Assembly: GCA_023853785.1 (NCBI GenBank)
Contig: JAJIRX010001041.1
Location: 1-64,000, forward strand
Reading direction: 5' to 3'
Length of the DNA stretch: 64,000 bases
Source of the DNA: Psilocybe azurescens
Taxonomy: Eukaryota > Basidiomycota > Agaricomycetes > Agaricales > Agrocybaceae
Below the pieces are notes generated by a model that was not told the DNA's origin, did no database searches, and worked only from the letters and a program-made list of their open reading frames with translations. Positions 34,261 to 46,800 of the stretch are shown one piece after another. How positions within the stretch are numbered: the first letter of the stretch is position 1; each line of letters begins with the position of its first letter. The position numbers and the translations under genes were made by a program.

Positions 34261-37200
34261 AACACGGACTTCCAAATACGTGAACTCTAGTTCACGCATC
34301 GTAAATTCACAAGGTCTCGGATCCACTGTGTCTTGTAGACAAATATAATCTCACGACTCTCGGTTGACACGCACATCAGAAGTCGACTTCGAACAGTCTC
34401 AGGCGACGAGCCGAGTGACTCGCGCATCAGCAAGTTATCAACCATTCCGCGAAGCTGAGCAATCGGGGAGCATTCTAGAACCGTATGGATCTACAGTGTA
34501 TTCAGAGTTTGCTAAGTACTAACAATAGCTTCGGCCGTTTTTGTCAAATTCAGAGAGTTTTTAATCTAATTCAAAGATTGCAACAGGCATGGGAACGGGA
34601 CCACGTGCAATACATCAAATGTTAAACACCCTAAATAACTGCTCGTGAAAACTTCCAAAGAATTGAATTTCGCTATGTTCGAATACGGGCCTCCGTTCGG
34701 CGGTGTTTCTTGGGAGGTTATAGTGCCACTGAAATCTGCATTGGCCGTGCGACGAGATGCGAGGCGGATAAAGTCTCTTGAAATAATACAAAAATAAGAC
34801 ACGAAGCATCCGCGGCGATAGTTTATTTATTTCAAGCGGGTACTACACGTATTATTTTCGACCCTTGCGTTATTGGCTCTGTAGGTATTAATCCCCCAAA
34901 TGCCCTGACTGGTTTGTTTAGAGAATTGCAGTAGCAACCAGCTTCAAAAGTGTGGTGCTTTCGTGCAGTGTAACTTATGTTAGCTATAATTTAAGGTGAT
35001 ATGGGAAAAGCATCCGAACACGCGCTTTGGCCTGAGAATCTTTTAATGACATCTAAACTTGCGTGAGTATCGACGTACGTATAAGAGAATTGTAGTGTGG
35101 CCCAAGTTGGGAACAAGGTCTTCACTAATCAGAATATTTTGATATTCGTATGAAGTATTCTCACAGATGGGAATGACATCTCTACCGCTATTGGGGTGTT
35201 ATTTTTTACTTGGGTAGGTAGGGAAAACTCACTTCCCTTGCATTTCTTCTAGAAGTGTCTGTACGTGACTTGGCAAATATGGCTTGAATGTGGCGGGAGA
35301 ATGCAGTTATGATTCTGACGTGCCATGTACGTGGCATATGGACGGCCGCTCTTCTTTTTCCCAAACTGAGACGATGTCATGTAAGCATTGCCCAGTACAT
35401 CACGATCCGCAGCACCTGGGTTTCGGTGGTGGCCAGAATGTGTAGGTCACATAGTTAAGCAACGAATACTAAGGCGCTTAGAGGTCAGCGTAACCATAAT
35501 GTCTCAAATCAGTACCTAGTGATACAATGTCGATCAGAAACTATTATGAAAATACTTTTTGACGTCTGAGCTTTATCAACTGAACATATTCCGGAGGCAT
35601 TTGGCACGCAGCAAAGTCACAAATAATCTTGTAATAATATTTTAGATCCGTAATTTCTGTGAATTGCACCGGAAGCTACAGCCCCGTTGTAGTAATCGTA
35701 CGCGAGCGAAAATCACAAATGCCGACCTGTCCGCAAGAGTATCCTGAGATCATTGTGTAGCACAGACAATCATAAACTAAAATCCATATTTTTGCCTGAA
35801 ATTTCTCCAACAATTACCCATACCGTGCTTGTATTTATGTAAGACCACGTCGCATTCTTCATACGCAGCCAGACTGTCAAGGCGCCTATGTCTATAAATA
35901 CATCCGGACAGTGCAAATCTTCTGCAGTCGACGTAAGAAGGAACCATAATGCATTACCAGGATATATGGGCTTTCGAGCCTGTCATATCACAGTGAAAAT
36001 ACTTAGTACGAGAAACGTCGGATGGCCCAAGCTATGAGGATGATCTCCTGTCTATACGGCGTAGAATGGACACAAAGCACAACGTATAATCTGACAGGCG
36101 AGTTTATAGTTAGGTATGAGCCATGTCCGTCGTATTGAGATGACTCAAGCAGGTGCACTACTAGTATTGCCACTGACGTACAGATCTGAGCATAAACGGG
36201 ATTGGAGTTAAGAGGTCTGCCATGGATCGGTTAGCATTACCGAGGACTCGGACCTAGGATGGCCGCTCTTGATAAATTAAGTCGCCGGGTGCACTGTTTT
36301 CAGGCCCATCCGTCTGGAGTTGGTGTAGGAGTATAGTCTGATAGTCTGTTCTGTGGGAGAAGTATTCGGCTTTCTACCACTAAAAACATCGGTGGGAAAT
36401 TGATCACAGTTATGCACTCTACCGAGTGGGATCACATCGCATCACAAATCAGTCTGGAAGAACTGGGAAGGAAGGCCTATATTGGTCTACGGAATACAGA
36501 ATTGGTGCACACGAGCAATATCAGTGTGTAGTAATACTATCTCTTCATCTGTAGTTTGTGTCCGCATTTGACACCTCGTCCAGCTCATTACTCGGGCACG
36601 TAATTGACAATTGGCTTGCCAACACTAAATATGAACTATACTCTGTACATATAGGAAGACAGCAACTTAGTCTTGGTTTTGGATTGAATTTTCAACAGAA
36701 CAGCGTGTCTCAGTGATTCACATCGTATTCTCAGATGTGCCCCATGAGTGTACTTTGGTTTTATTAACGAAGTTGTCTACCAATAAGACTCAGCCTCACT
36801 TATCAACCAAGTGCTTACCCTATAAGGGATGAACTACTGAGGTGGACTGAGTAGATCATCTATATCTAAACCTAACGATATTGGGATAGCACGGAAAAAT
36901 GCTTTATGTCAAATTGGAATGTGAAGCTATGGATGTATCTGGAGGTTCTCCGTGATATGGCTCTGTACCCTAATCTGTGGGCCCCATCTGTTATGGTGCA
37001 CTATAACAGAATAAGGAGCTACTGGCCCGACCTCAAAGACGGCTAGAGTGTCGCTAGCCGGTTACGATCGTGGAAATGGGGTAAGGTTTAACGAGAATTC
37101 TCCATATACGATTTGAGTGACACTTCGCGGTGCCACATGCGGTCGGTCTCCTGGTATGTCAGCGTTCTTGACATTGATCAGGCAAATATTGCGACAATAC

Positions 37201-40200
37201 GGGAAGCGAGGAATGGGCGGGTAACGGCTTCTAATGTAGTTAGGGCCTATCATATATTCCAAGGTGTACATGCTTTTGGCTTAATGTAAATCGGGCCTCG
37301 GTCTAGGGATCCAGATCAATAGTTCCTGAGTATTTATGGTTCAGAAGCACTGCTGAAGTGGAGCATGTAGTTCGAGGATCACTCAACATCAGGATTTGCT
37401 CGTACACCATTTCTCACTACAGCATTATTAGGAAAAAGTGTAATTTTTATTTATTGCAGAATTTCTTGTAAGGGGAACGATGCCCAGAAGATAAAGAACC
37501 TATTGCAACTTCTTCCATAAATTAAATGCTATGTACCTGCTTCTGCCCAGATTGTATATTTGGTGATCGGTAAGCCCCAGTCTAAGAGCATCAGAGCAGC
37601 GCAGATCATAGCATATATTGGGCAACGGCACTTATCTTGATCATGTTTCGGCAAGATCCAGAGCAAGACTCCTTGTGCCTAATGAAAACCAAACCGAATT
37701 GCGTCAGGGAGTCTTTCAATTCGCCGGGGACTAACATTTGAATGCGAGAGCCTCACGTCCGTGTTTGATAAGACTAACAGCTCGTGTGAATGTTTGTAAA
37801 TTGAGATATTCTAGGACAGCAACCGCGCCGCAGTATGACGACGTGTGTTAGCGCACATCGAATTCATTTAATCCGTACGGAGTCTGCGTAGTACGTGCAT
37901 AGTATGATCTATCTGCAGTTTATTATCAGCCTCTATGAGCAGTCTACTGGTGGTGCCTATTCATATGCAGTTGATTTTTGTGATAGTTTAATAAGAAGAC
38001 AATGCTGGACTGTGGACAGCATCCATGTGTAGATGTGAACAAATGAGAATTTTCTGAATGAAATAACCTGATGGAGATGTCCCGAAGCTCTGTATAGGGT
38101 CTCAACATTTGAACAAGGTGTAAAGACTGCTCAAATGGCGGAAGAAGAGCTACGGGAAGTCGTTGAGTAGATGCCTCTGTTAATCTATCAACAGCCGTGA
38201 CGAGATGCATCTGAGTCTTTTCTGATTTGTGATTTATATTTGACCAAATATGTAACAGTTTGGACACCATAATCAGATATGAATGAACGATTTAACAAAC
38301 ACTTGGTCTCATTTACCCGATATGAATGCGTCCGAACCACATACATTGAGCAATTAGATCCACTTTACTTATAGCCGCTTCATATTCCCGGGAATGTGAA
38401 GTAGTTACCAGATTTTAGCTCATTACTGTGAGACAGCATTGAAGCTACGTTGTGGTGAGTCCCAAATAGCTCTCCGAAGATAACGCTATGGAAATTTATG
38501 ACCTCCTGACCTTGATGTCCTGTGGAGGACTATCCGTTTCACAGCCAAATGATCATAAAATAGATACCCCATATGCCGCTCTTTGTCCTTCTAAGGCGTG
38601 TGCGTGTTAGTATACGCGTCTGGCCACAGAATAGTACCCGGGATAGCTACATCCTCGAGGATCTTAGGTGACATGAGCGTAGACTTGTATCAGTATAAAT
38701 ATAGTTTATCCGAATTATCATTATATGACGAAGAAAATATAAATGGCGTATTTATAAAGCCAAATATAAGAGCGTAGAGGTCTCGTTATATGGCGCTAAC
38801 CTCAGACGTTAGGTCCTAGATTGTAACTGAATCATGGAGAAAGCTCTCGGCTCGTATTCCCTAGCCGTAGATAAGAAGCAATAAATTCAGATATATTGCT
38901 TCAATCCTGTTTCCCGTGCAAGAAATATTCCTTCTCTTTGAAGTGAATTTTTCGACGGGAATCGGGACCATAAGGTGTGTTTCGCTCAATAAATTATCAC
39001 ATAGCCTCGATTCCCACTTACTAATGTCAGTAAGTATTGAAAATAATTTGCCAGAAACAAGCTTTTTGATTTATATGACTATAATTATCTTATGATTATA
39101 CATAAACGTTTAGAAATTGAGGTATGCTGGTCCTTTCGTCTAAATATAGAATTCGTCGCTAACTTTATTCATGATCCGATTCTCCGAGCGGTGGGACAGT
39201 GAGATCAAAAAGGTGTCTCTGTGTTTCACTTTTCGAAGTTTGTTCCAAGGAGAAGCACGAGAATGGAAAGGAAACAATATAATTCATACTCCACCTGGAA
39301 TATTGGGTACCAAAATATTGTGGTCTTGCCCAGAGGGGCTTATCGAATACCTATCCCAAATTTGAATGGCTTGCCGACGGATACGGCAATGGACAATGAG
39401 GGTATAGGACATGTATTGAAGCTTGAGTTTATGGTGCAAAATATATGAGAGCCACAATATTGTGTGACGTCTAGTTTACAGATGCAGCGTGTCGTTGAAC
39501 TGATTAACGTTCATGTTAATGTCTGAATCAGTCATCGTTCAACTGCACTGTCAAAAGCACTCGTGACGTCCAAGGATTTAGGGCAAATGTTATACATATC
39601 TATCGGTATCACTAACGAACTTCATTTCAGTTTATGTGGGAGCGGCAGAAGTTCAGAACTATGAGGTGTTTTGAAAGCGGCGTATGTCAACGGCGCCTAT
39701 TTCTGGCTAAACACAAGACACACGGCAAACCCCGAAGTTTGTCAACTTCCATCGCTGAACTTTGAAAAGTTGTTTGAACGCCGGGGAGAGGTATATTGAT
39801 TCTAACGTTGTCACACATAATTTATATAGGTTCATGACCTATTACGACTATCCATCGAATTAACTTTATACGAGATATTAAACAGATGTATAGTTGTAAA
39901 TGAAAATGTATGCGGTACACTGGTTGGCAACGAACTGGAACACGCTTGGATATGTCTTTATGTGATTTATTTTTAACATTCGAAGCAATATATTCAGTAT
40001 CCTATATCATTGAGTGTTGATAGTTTACGCGGAATGACCCCGGAATGGATATTAAAAACTAAATTGATTTCATACGATGAAAACATGAATGTATTACTGT
40101 CCGATTACTGGATGGTTTATAGTAAGAGAACTTAGATTGCTTATGGAACTATTACTCCTCCTCTCATATATGCGCAGATTGTGCATCATCTAAATTGTAT

Positions 40201-42189
40201 CGAGACGCAATGTTTTAATTCCCAGGTAGGATTCCAGGTAGGATTACACTCTGAAGTGCACGGCAAATAGCTAACGACAGAAGTATAACACGAGCACACT
40301 TCTCTGTTCTTCAAGTCCTTTTATCACGGAGTACACGAAGCACGCATTGAAGGCTGTTTACATCTTTCTTACGTCATGGTACGCGTGAAAATCCGATGTG
40401 ATAACTAGCTCGCGCCATCACCGCCAAATTTGTTACAGAAAAACACCCCAGAACCTGCCTTAGGTTATGATAACGAACCCCAAACAACATGAGTACCATG
40501 GCTCTTTTGGGGTTCTCTGTGATTCCAAAGTGCTTTCTTCGAGTGGACCATGGCTCTTTTGGGGTTCTCTGTGATTCCAAAGTGCTTTCTTCGAGTGGAT
40601 CGAATATAGGTGGTAGACCTTCTCAGGGAATATGATAACTACAGTGTCGTGCGAATCGAATATGACAGTCATAGCCGTCCTACTCGATACATAGCTAAAG
40701 TACATTGCCGCCATGTATTTTACGAAGATGTGTCTCTAATGGTTGTGAGCTGCTATCTATGTACTACAGATGTAATTTCTTGTGATAGCCTCACTGTGTA
40801 GCCACATATGGTCGCAGCATATGATGCTCGGCTGGATTGGGTCCAGACAGGAAGTGCCGGCCCGTTGGTCCCATTTGACCCGAAGCCCCTAACTATGGTA
40901 CACAGGATACCCGATCACGCCGACGACTTTCACAGTACCAGTTGTAAGTGCCACACAAGGGAAAATGCGGTAGTTTTCCGGCAGAGAATGCCCGAGAATA
41001 TTGCAACTTGAAGGTAAGCCATGCCATTTCGGCCTCATTGTTGTCTGCTCGCATTCTCCTTCAAATTTTTTCACTTGTGTGTCGTCAGTACAGCATGAGG
41101 AAATATCAGAGAGGAAGATAGACTCGGTCGGGGCCGCAGGGTGTTTGATGACATCTCTTATGGCGATGCATTCAAAAGTTTCCAATGATCCACGACTTCC
41201 ATTTTCCCCGTCAAAGAACCGAGAGGCAAGTAAGCCAAGCATCCAAACCGTTAAGTCCGCAATAAGCGTGTCTAAGGGACATCTGAACCCATGACACAAA
41301 GACGTCTACCGTTTCAGTAATAGAACAGCTAGCTTTCAAGGGCGATCTCAAGGCCATTTATACTCGAAGATCATACACACTCTCACGAGATTATAATACG
41401 ACTCATGGTGAAAGAACGGGAAGAACGATTTCTATCAAGGACCTGTACATTGGCGCAAACACACGAGAGTTCAAATTGCTGGGCAATTACCAAACCCGGT
41501 TGCCAACACGGGACATTTACAATTGCAGAATGGAATACCCCAAACCAAAGCTAATGCCTCGTCGCATGCAGACATGGTACAACTTAAGGCATCACGTTCT
41601 TTGCTTCGGGAAGCCCTTGGTAAATTTTTGAAAACCGAATCTCAAAGTCCTTGTTTTCGCCGTCCGTTGCCGACTTCTGGAAAGTCCGAGATGGACCACT
41701 GCCAAAGCTAAATGCTTAGATGTTTCGCAAACCGGGAGCAGTCAATGCATGCGTCCGAGAAGAGGTCGATGGTCGAGAGGTCTGTGGGAAATCCACTTTG
41801 AGGGTGATAAGTTTGAACGCCGTGAACAGGAACTCGAGGCATAACTTAGACTTGGAAGATCACCATACGTGGCATGGTGGCGGCATGCGTGTGAAGAGGG
41901 GAATAAGGGGGCACGGGTGTTTATAATGAAGTGGATAGAAAGCATTCAATTAGGCGAATATGTTGCGGATTTTGAAAGTAGAGGCAAGTTTATGTAGAGA
42001 GCCACAGGTCGTTACGAATTGTGGGATACGGCGAGTGAATTTCAACTAGATTTGCTAGCGAATAGATTTCTGGGTCAAGATCGATTGAAAACCCGCCACG
42101 GTAATCAAATGAGATGTGTCTCAAGTGCATTATAATGAAGCCCATATCCATAGCCCAATATTAGACTGGAGTCTGTGTCGATAACATCC
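34261..42189. other. about 8 kb without a recognised gene
   Basis: CpG content is normal here, unlike the transposon blocks, yet no frame exceeds about 140 codons and none shows a family signature. The longest are on the minus strand at 40889-41299 and 37944-38270 and on the plus strand at 39171-39448. I see no LTR, TIR or tandem array apart from the 52-bp repeat at 40497. It may be a graveyard of old genes, or carry non-coding transcripts that cannot be seen here. Confidence 0.4.
40497..40600. repeat. 52-bp unit in two perfect tandem copies
   Basis: The units 40497-40548 and 40549-40600 each begin CCATGGCTCTTTTGGGGTTC and end TTCTTCGAGTGGA. They appear identical, which suggests a recent duplication. 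Confidence 0.9.
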
Positions 42190-43290
42190 GTTGTCGCCTT
42201 TCTGCGGGGTTCATCAATGTCGCTCGAGGGTCGGGGTCGGCAAATGGACTCTAACTAACATAGCAAATGACGTTTTCTTAAGCAAATGGTGTTTCTTTTG
42301 ACCCACCCCTGACCTTACATTAAGCGCTAAATTTAATATTCACCCCTTACCGTCTGCACGGTCTACTGGAGTCTACTGGTTAGTTGGCTTATGGAAAATG
42401 AATGTCTGAAGCCTCGACGAAGCTGTATTCATCAGAGGGAAATATTTCAAGCATTAAACGACGCTGTGCCAACCGCTTCTTCTAATCAATCCCGTGGAAA
42501 ATGAATGGTGAGAATTTTCAATGAACGATGAAGCCATATTACATTGAGTGCTCTTCTAATTCTCCCGGGTCTTTGTCGCTTTTCTGCGAGGCCCATCACT
42601 GTCTCTCGACGCTCCAGGGTTGGTAATTGGACTCAAATATCATCATAAATGACGTCTCCCCAGGCCAAAGATGTTTCTTTTGTCTCACCCCTGACTCGAC
42701 ATTAAGACCTAAATTTAACATTCGATGATCTGTACGGTCTACGGTCTATTGGGTTAGTTGAATAACATGCAGCTTTAGACGACGCTGTGTCAACCGTCTC
42801 TGGGAACTCAGAACTTAGTAAGTTTACAGCTGTATGCAAAAACTTGAAAACCTTTCAAAGTTCCAGCGCACGCGCTGATGTTTGAACAAATAACCGTTTT
42901 TGGTATCTCGACACTCGCACGCCTCTTTCGGTGGTGCGTCGGGAGCTTGGGGTATTAACCCCACAATCTGCGTCATCGATGTTTGGATCCCGTGATCGTT
43001 CAAGCTACCAAAAGCTTAATACATAGTATACGAAAGGAGATCGCCGCGAAATGAGAGTGCCTCGAGAATTGCACTCAAATGAACATATTAAACAAATATT
43101 AAATGAAGTTTCTTTAATTCCACGCGACTACAGAGTATACTGAACACTAAATTAATATTCTCCCCTTATGCTATGTACGGTCTGCTCTTGGCATGGCTAA
43201 TTGATTACCTGGAAAATGAATGGCGAGGGTTCTCGGCAAAACGATGACGCCGTGTCATATTAAGTACTCTTCTAAATTTCTCACTGAAGC
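42190..43290. repeat. diverged tandem repeat, unit about 380 bp
   Basis: A unit starting at 42196 (TCGCCTTTCTGCGGGGTTCA) recurs diverged at 42575 (TCGCTTTTCTGCGAGGCCCA). Matching landmarks are GATGTTTCTTTTG, CACCCCTGAC, CTAAATTTAAYATTC, ACGGTCTAC and GACGCTGTGYCAACCG. A third partial copy lies at about 43125-43290 (CTAAATTAATATTCTCCCC, TGGAAAATGAATGG). No coding frame was found. Confidence 0.7.
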
Positions 43291-43806
43291 TAGACTGGAC
43301 TATGCCACTGCGTACCATTCATAGTATGAGGGAGCACGAGGCGTTGGCGAACGTGCGGGACGTCAACCCTTTCGCTCTTAAAATCCAGAACCCAACAGCT
43401 TCATCATATTATAAGATAGAATGAGAGATAGTTCCCATGTAATGCAACCATGAATAAACGATACAAAGATAATAAAAGCACAGACCGAACAGGTCCACGC
43501 GAAATGAGGATATGAGAGTAAATAGTATGTACAAGGTTGAAGAAAGGAAGGAAGGCAGTTGAATGACCCAGGCATGCGTGTATATATCGTGTCAGAAGCG
43601 AACTAGAGTCTGTATGTACTATGTAGCAGAGAGAAGAGGAAAAGGGAAAAAATACAACAGATAACATCTACCCTTCTACGCGTGCACGCGTATACGTGCA
43701 ACCAAAAGAAAAAAAGCTATAAAATACAAACGAAGCAACCCCCGATACCCATAGATCTCCTTCCGCCCCTATTAAAATTAAATGCTCAATACCCTCTCAT
43801 AACACT
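43291..43806. other. 3' flank of the hydrolase gene
   Basis: No gene was recognised. AT-rich sequence precedes the stop codon of the minus-strand hydrolase. Purine-rich runs at about 43620-43660 and 43700-43730 may belong to its 3' UTR. Confidence 0.4.
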
Positions 43807-46800
43807 CTACAACTTGCTCACGCCCCCACCTCCGCCCAACACAAGCGACCCGGCGCCCAAGCGCTGTATCGGCTGCAGCTTCCGCTTCAAGTCCCGCAGG
43901 ATGGAGGTCTTGGGGTGCCACTCCCGGAAGGCGTCGCGCAGGTCCGCAATCTCGCGCGAGAAGAAGTGCGCGACGCGCTCGTCGGCGATGATGTCGCGCA
44001 GGGACCACGGGATCTGGGAGGAGGCAGAGAGCAGCGAATCAGCGTCACAAACTCACGAAAAAAAAATTCAAAAAGAAAAAATTACGCACCTCATAATCAT
44101 TCTGCTCATGCGCCGCATTGAACGGCTCAACACTCAATGCTCCCATTCCATCGTCGCCCGCCCGCCCCTCATCCGCCAAAAACAGATAATCGACCGCCAT
44201 CCGATACGTGCCCTCCTCCTCGTACGCCGTCGAGTGCCCGACGCCGCTGAGGCTGCCGGCGGTCGCCTCGGAGAGGTGCGCGAGGAGCCCGGCGTCGGAG
44301 AGGCCTGCGTTGCGGATCCGCAGGAGGAGGACGAGCAGTGCGGAGAGGAAGTCGGAGGAGCTGGTGGGGAGGCCAAGCGAGGACGTGAGACGAAACGAAA
44401 CGAGAAACGAAATAAAAAGTGGAGGAAAAGAAGGCAAAGAAAGCAACGTCAGCGTTCGCATTCCTTGCGACGAGCGACAAAGAGAAACGCACTGATACGC
44501 ATCGCCATCGATGTACAGCGCGCGCAGTATGAGCGGGTGCGACGCCGCGGTGAAGAGGCCCGAGTAGAGCGGCACAACCTGGTCGTTCAGGGACGCGATG
44601 TACAGGATCTTGGTCTGCAATGCAATGATGATATGGATATGGATGAGGATAAGGATGAAGATGGGCAGCAGGAAGAGAAGGGACGCACACCGTGGTCCAA
44701 CACGCTCTGCAGCGCACTGACGTACGCCTTCGACACCGCGCTCTCCGTATTCTACAAACACAAAATCATCAATTGTGTTAAAAATCCGGTAACATGGGCG
44801 ATCACGAAAAATGCGTACCTGGAACTCGAACAACTCCCGTGCAGCCGTCGACTCGAAGTACTACAAAAATCATTATTAAAAAATTTCTTTCATCAAAAGA
44901 AAAGGAAGGAAGAAGCGCACCTGCAAATACGGCCCCACGAGCGTGCTCGAGCTCAAATACCTCAGCGGGCCGAGATGGATCCCGCACAGCGCGAGGAGGC
45001 ACACTCTTTGGACTTTCCTCCTCTTCTTCCCGCTCTTCTCGCTTTTCGTCGTATTACCACCTGGAGCGCCAGCGCCAGCACCCACCGCTCCAATCCCCGG
45101 CACACCCTCATCCTCTCCCTCTCCCTCCCCTCCTTCCTTTCCTCCCTTATCAACGCCAGGTGAATCCCCACCAACGTTCCGCCCGCTAACCAGATGTCCG
45201 TCCCTGTACATCCGCGCGAGCAGATGCGCGGACACGACGCTGCCCTGCGAGTGCGTCGCGACGAGCACCGCGTCTGCGGCATGCACGTCGGCGAGCCAGG
45301 ACGGCGAGGCGAGCAGGGTCGCGTATAGTCTGCGGGGTGCGTGGTTTTTGTGAAGTGGTGTGTGTTGGGTATTGGGTGTGTGGTTTTTGTGAGGTGATGA
45401 GGTTGGTCGGTTGATTTTGATTTTGGTTTAATTTAATTTTGGGTTTTCGTTTCATTTCGTTGATTTGCAGTAATAAGAGAAAAAAAAAAAAGGAAAAGGA
45501 CAGTCAGCCCAAACTCAAGCCCATCCGAAGCCCGACGCCCCAAGCCAAAGTCAAAGAACGCACCTATCAACTCTCCGCTCAATGATACCCTCGCCCTCGA
45601 GCGGGATCTGCGTGACTTTATCGAACTTGACCCCGTGGGCTGCCTCGAAGGCGCGCAGGGCCTGCGCGGACATGTGTGCGAATTTCGCGGAGGTGCCTGT
45701 GGGCTGTGGAGAGGGGGAGTTAGTTTGGTTCGTTGAATGAGTTTGGGAGGGGTTTTGTGCGTTCGATGAAGGAATGAATGGATGAAAGAGAACGCACCTC
45801 GCCGAGCACAGTGCGTATCATCGCGCCTACAAATGCAATTCAATGTCATAAACCAAAACTCGAGGAAAAACAGAGGAGAACGCACCGGGAAACCACCCAT
45901 GCACGCCGATCACGACGACGCGCTTGCAGCCGCGCAGCACGTCCTTCATCCCCTCGTCATTGAATGGTGAGGACCCAGAGGCAGATGGGTCGGTGTCGTT
46001 GATCCTGTCCACGGCCGGGATTCCTTTCCTCGGTCTTGATCTGGACCTGGACCTGGATTTCGAACGCGAAGTTGAGTTCGAGCGTGATCTGGACTTCATC
46101 GTTGCCGTCGAGGTACCGCCAGAGGAGGACCCGCCCCCGACATCCCACCCGGCGTCCTCGTACACTTTCCACGCCTTCGGGAGCGCCATCCCGAACCCGC
46201 GCATGCGCGCCCTGCGATAGCGCACCAGCGCATCCTCGCGCGCATCCTTCTCTGTGTCCAGCCCCATCTCCTCATCCTCATCTTGCGCATCCTCTTCGTC
46301 TCCGTCTCTCTTGACGTTAGCTTTTGCGCTCGCACGTTGCTTGCCCTTCCCAGCGGCCCCGCCGCTGCCCAGCAGAGACGGGACAACGACTTGACTAGAA
46401 CTCGAACTCGCATCCCGCGCGAACAACACCCCCGAGACGAACTTCATCGTCTTCCCAAATAGCTTGCCCACGCCCTGCTCTTCCTCTTTTCCCGTGCCTT
46501 TGCCTTCATTCTCCGTCTCCTCTCCCTTTTGTGGGTGTGACGAACGCGGGCGCGTAGGGAGGATATTCCTGGGCGGAGCGTGGAACGTGTCTGCCCACGT
46601 CGGAAGCACGAGGTTCGGCGGCGGCGGCGGTGGTGCGGCGGACCCTGCAGTCGACGACGCGGCCTTCGAACTGGTGGAGGACGGCGCGGGCGATGCACTG
46701 CGTTTAGTCGTTTCAGACGCTACGACAGCAGAGGTGGTTTTGGAGGCTCCATTGTTGTTGGTGCTGGACATCGTCGCGGACGTGGTCGTGGTAGTAGTAG

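Noticed and set aside
39485..39545. Imperfect inverted repeat around GTTGAACTGATTA and AATCAGTCATCGTTCAAC
   Set aside because: There are too many mismatches to support an element or a structured RNA.
40889..41299. 136-codon minus-strand frame in the gene-poor stretch
   Set aside because: A plus-strand frame of similar length overlaps it, there is no motif, and composition is unremarkable. It was not strong enough to call.
43682..45163. 493-codon plus-strand frame opposite the hydrolase
   Set aside because: It is antisense to exons with strong alpha/beta-hydrolase motifs and spans their introns. Its composition is Arg/Gln-rich with no domain.
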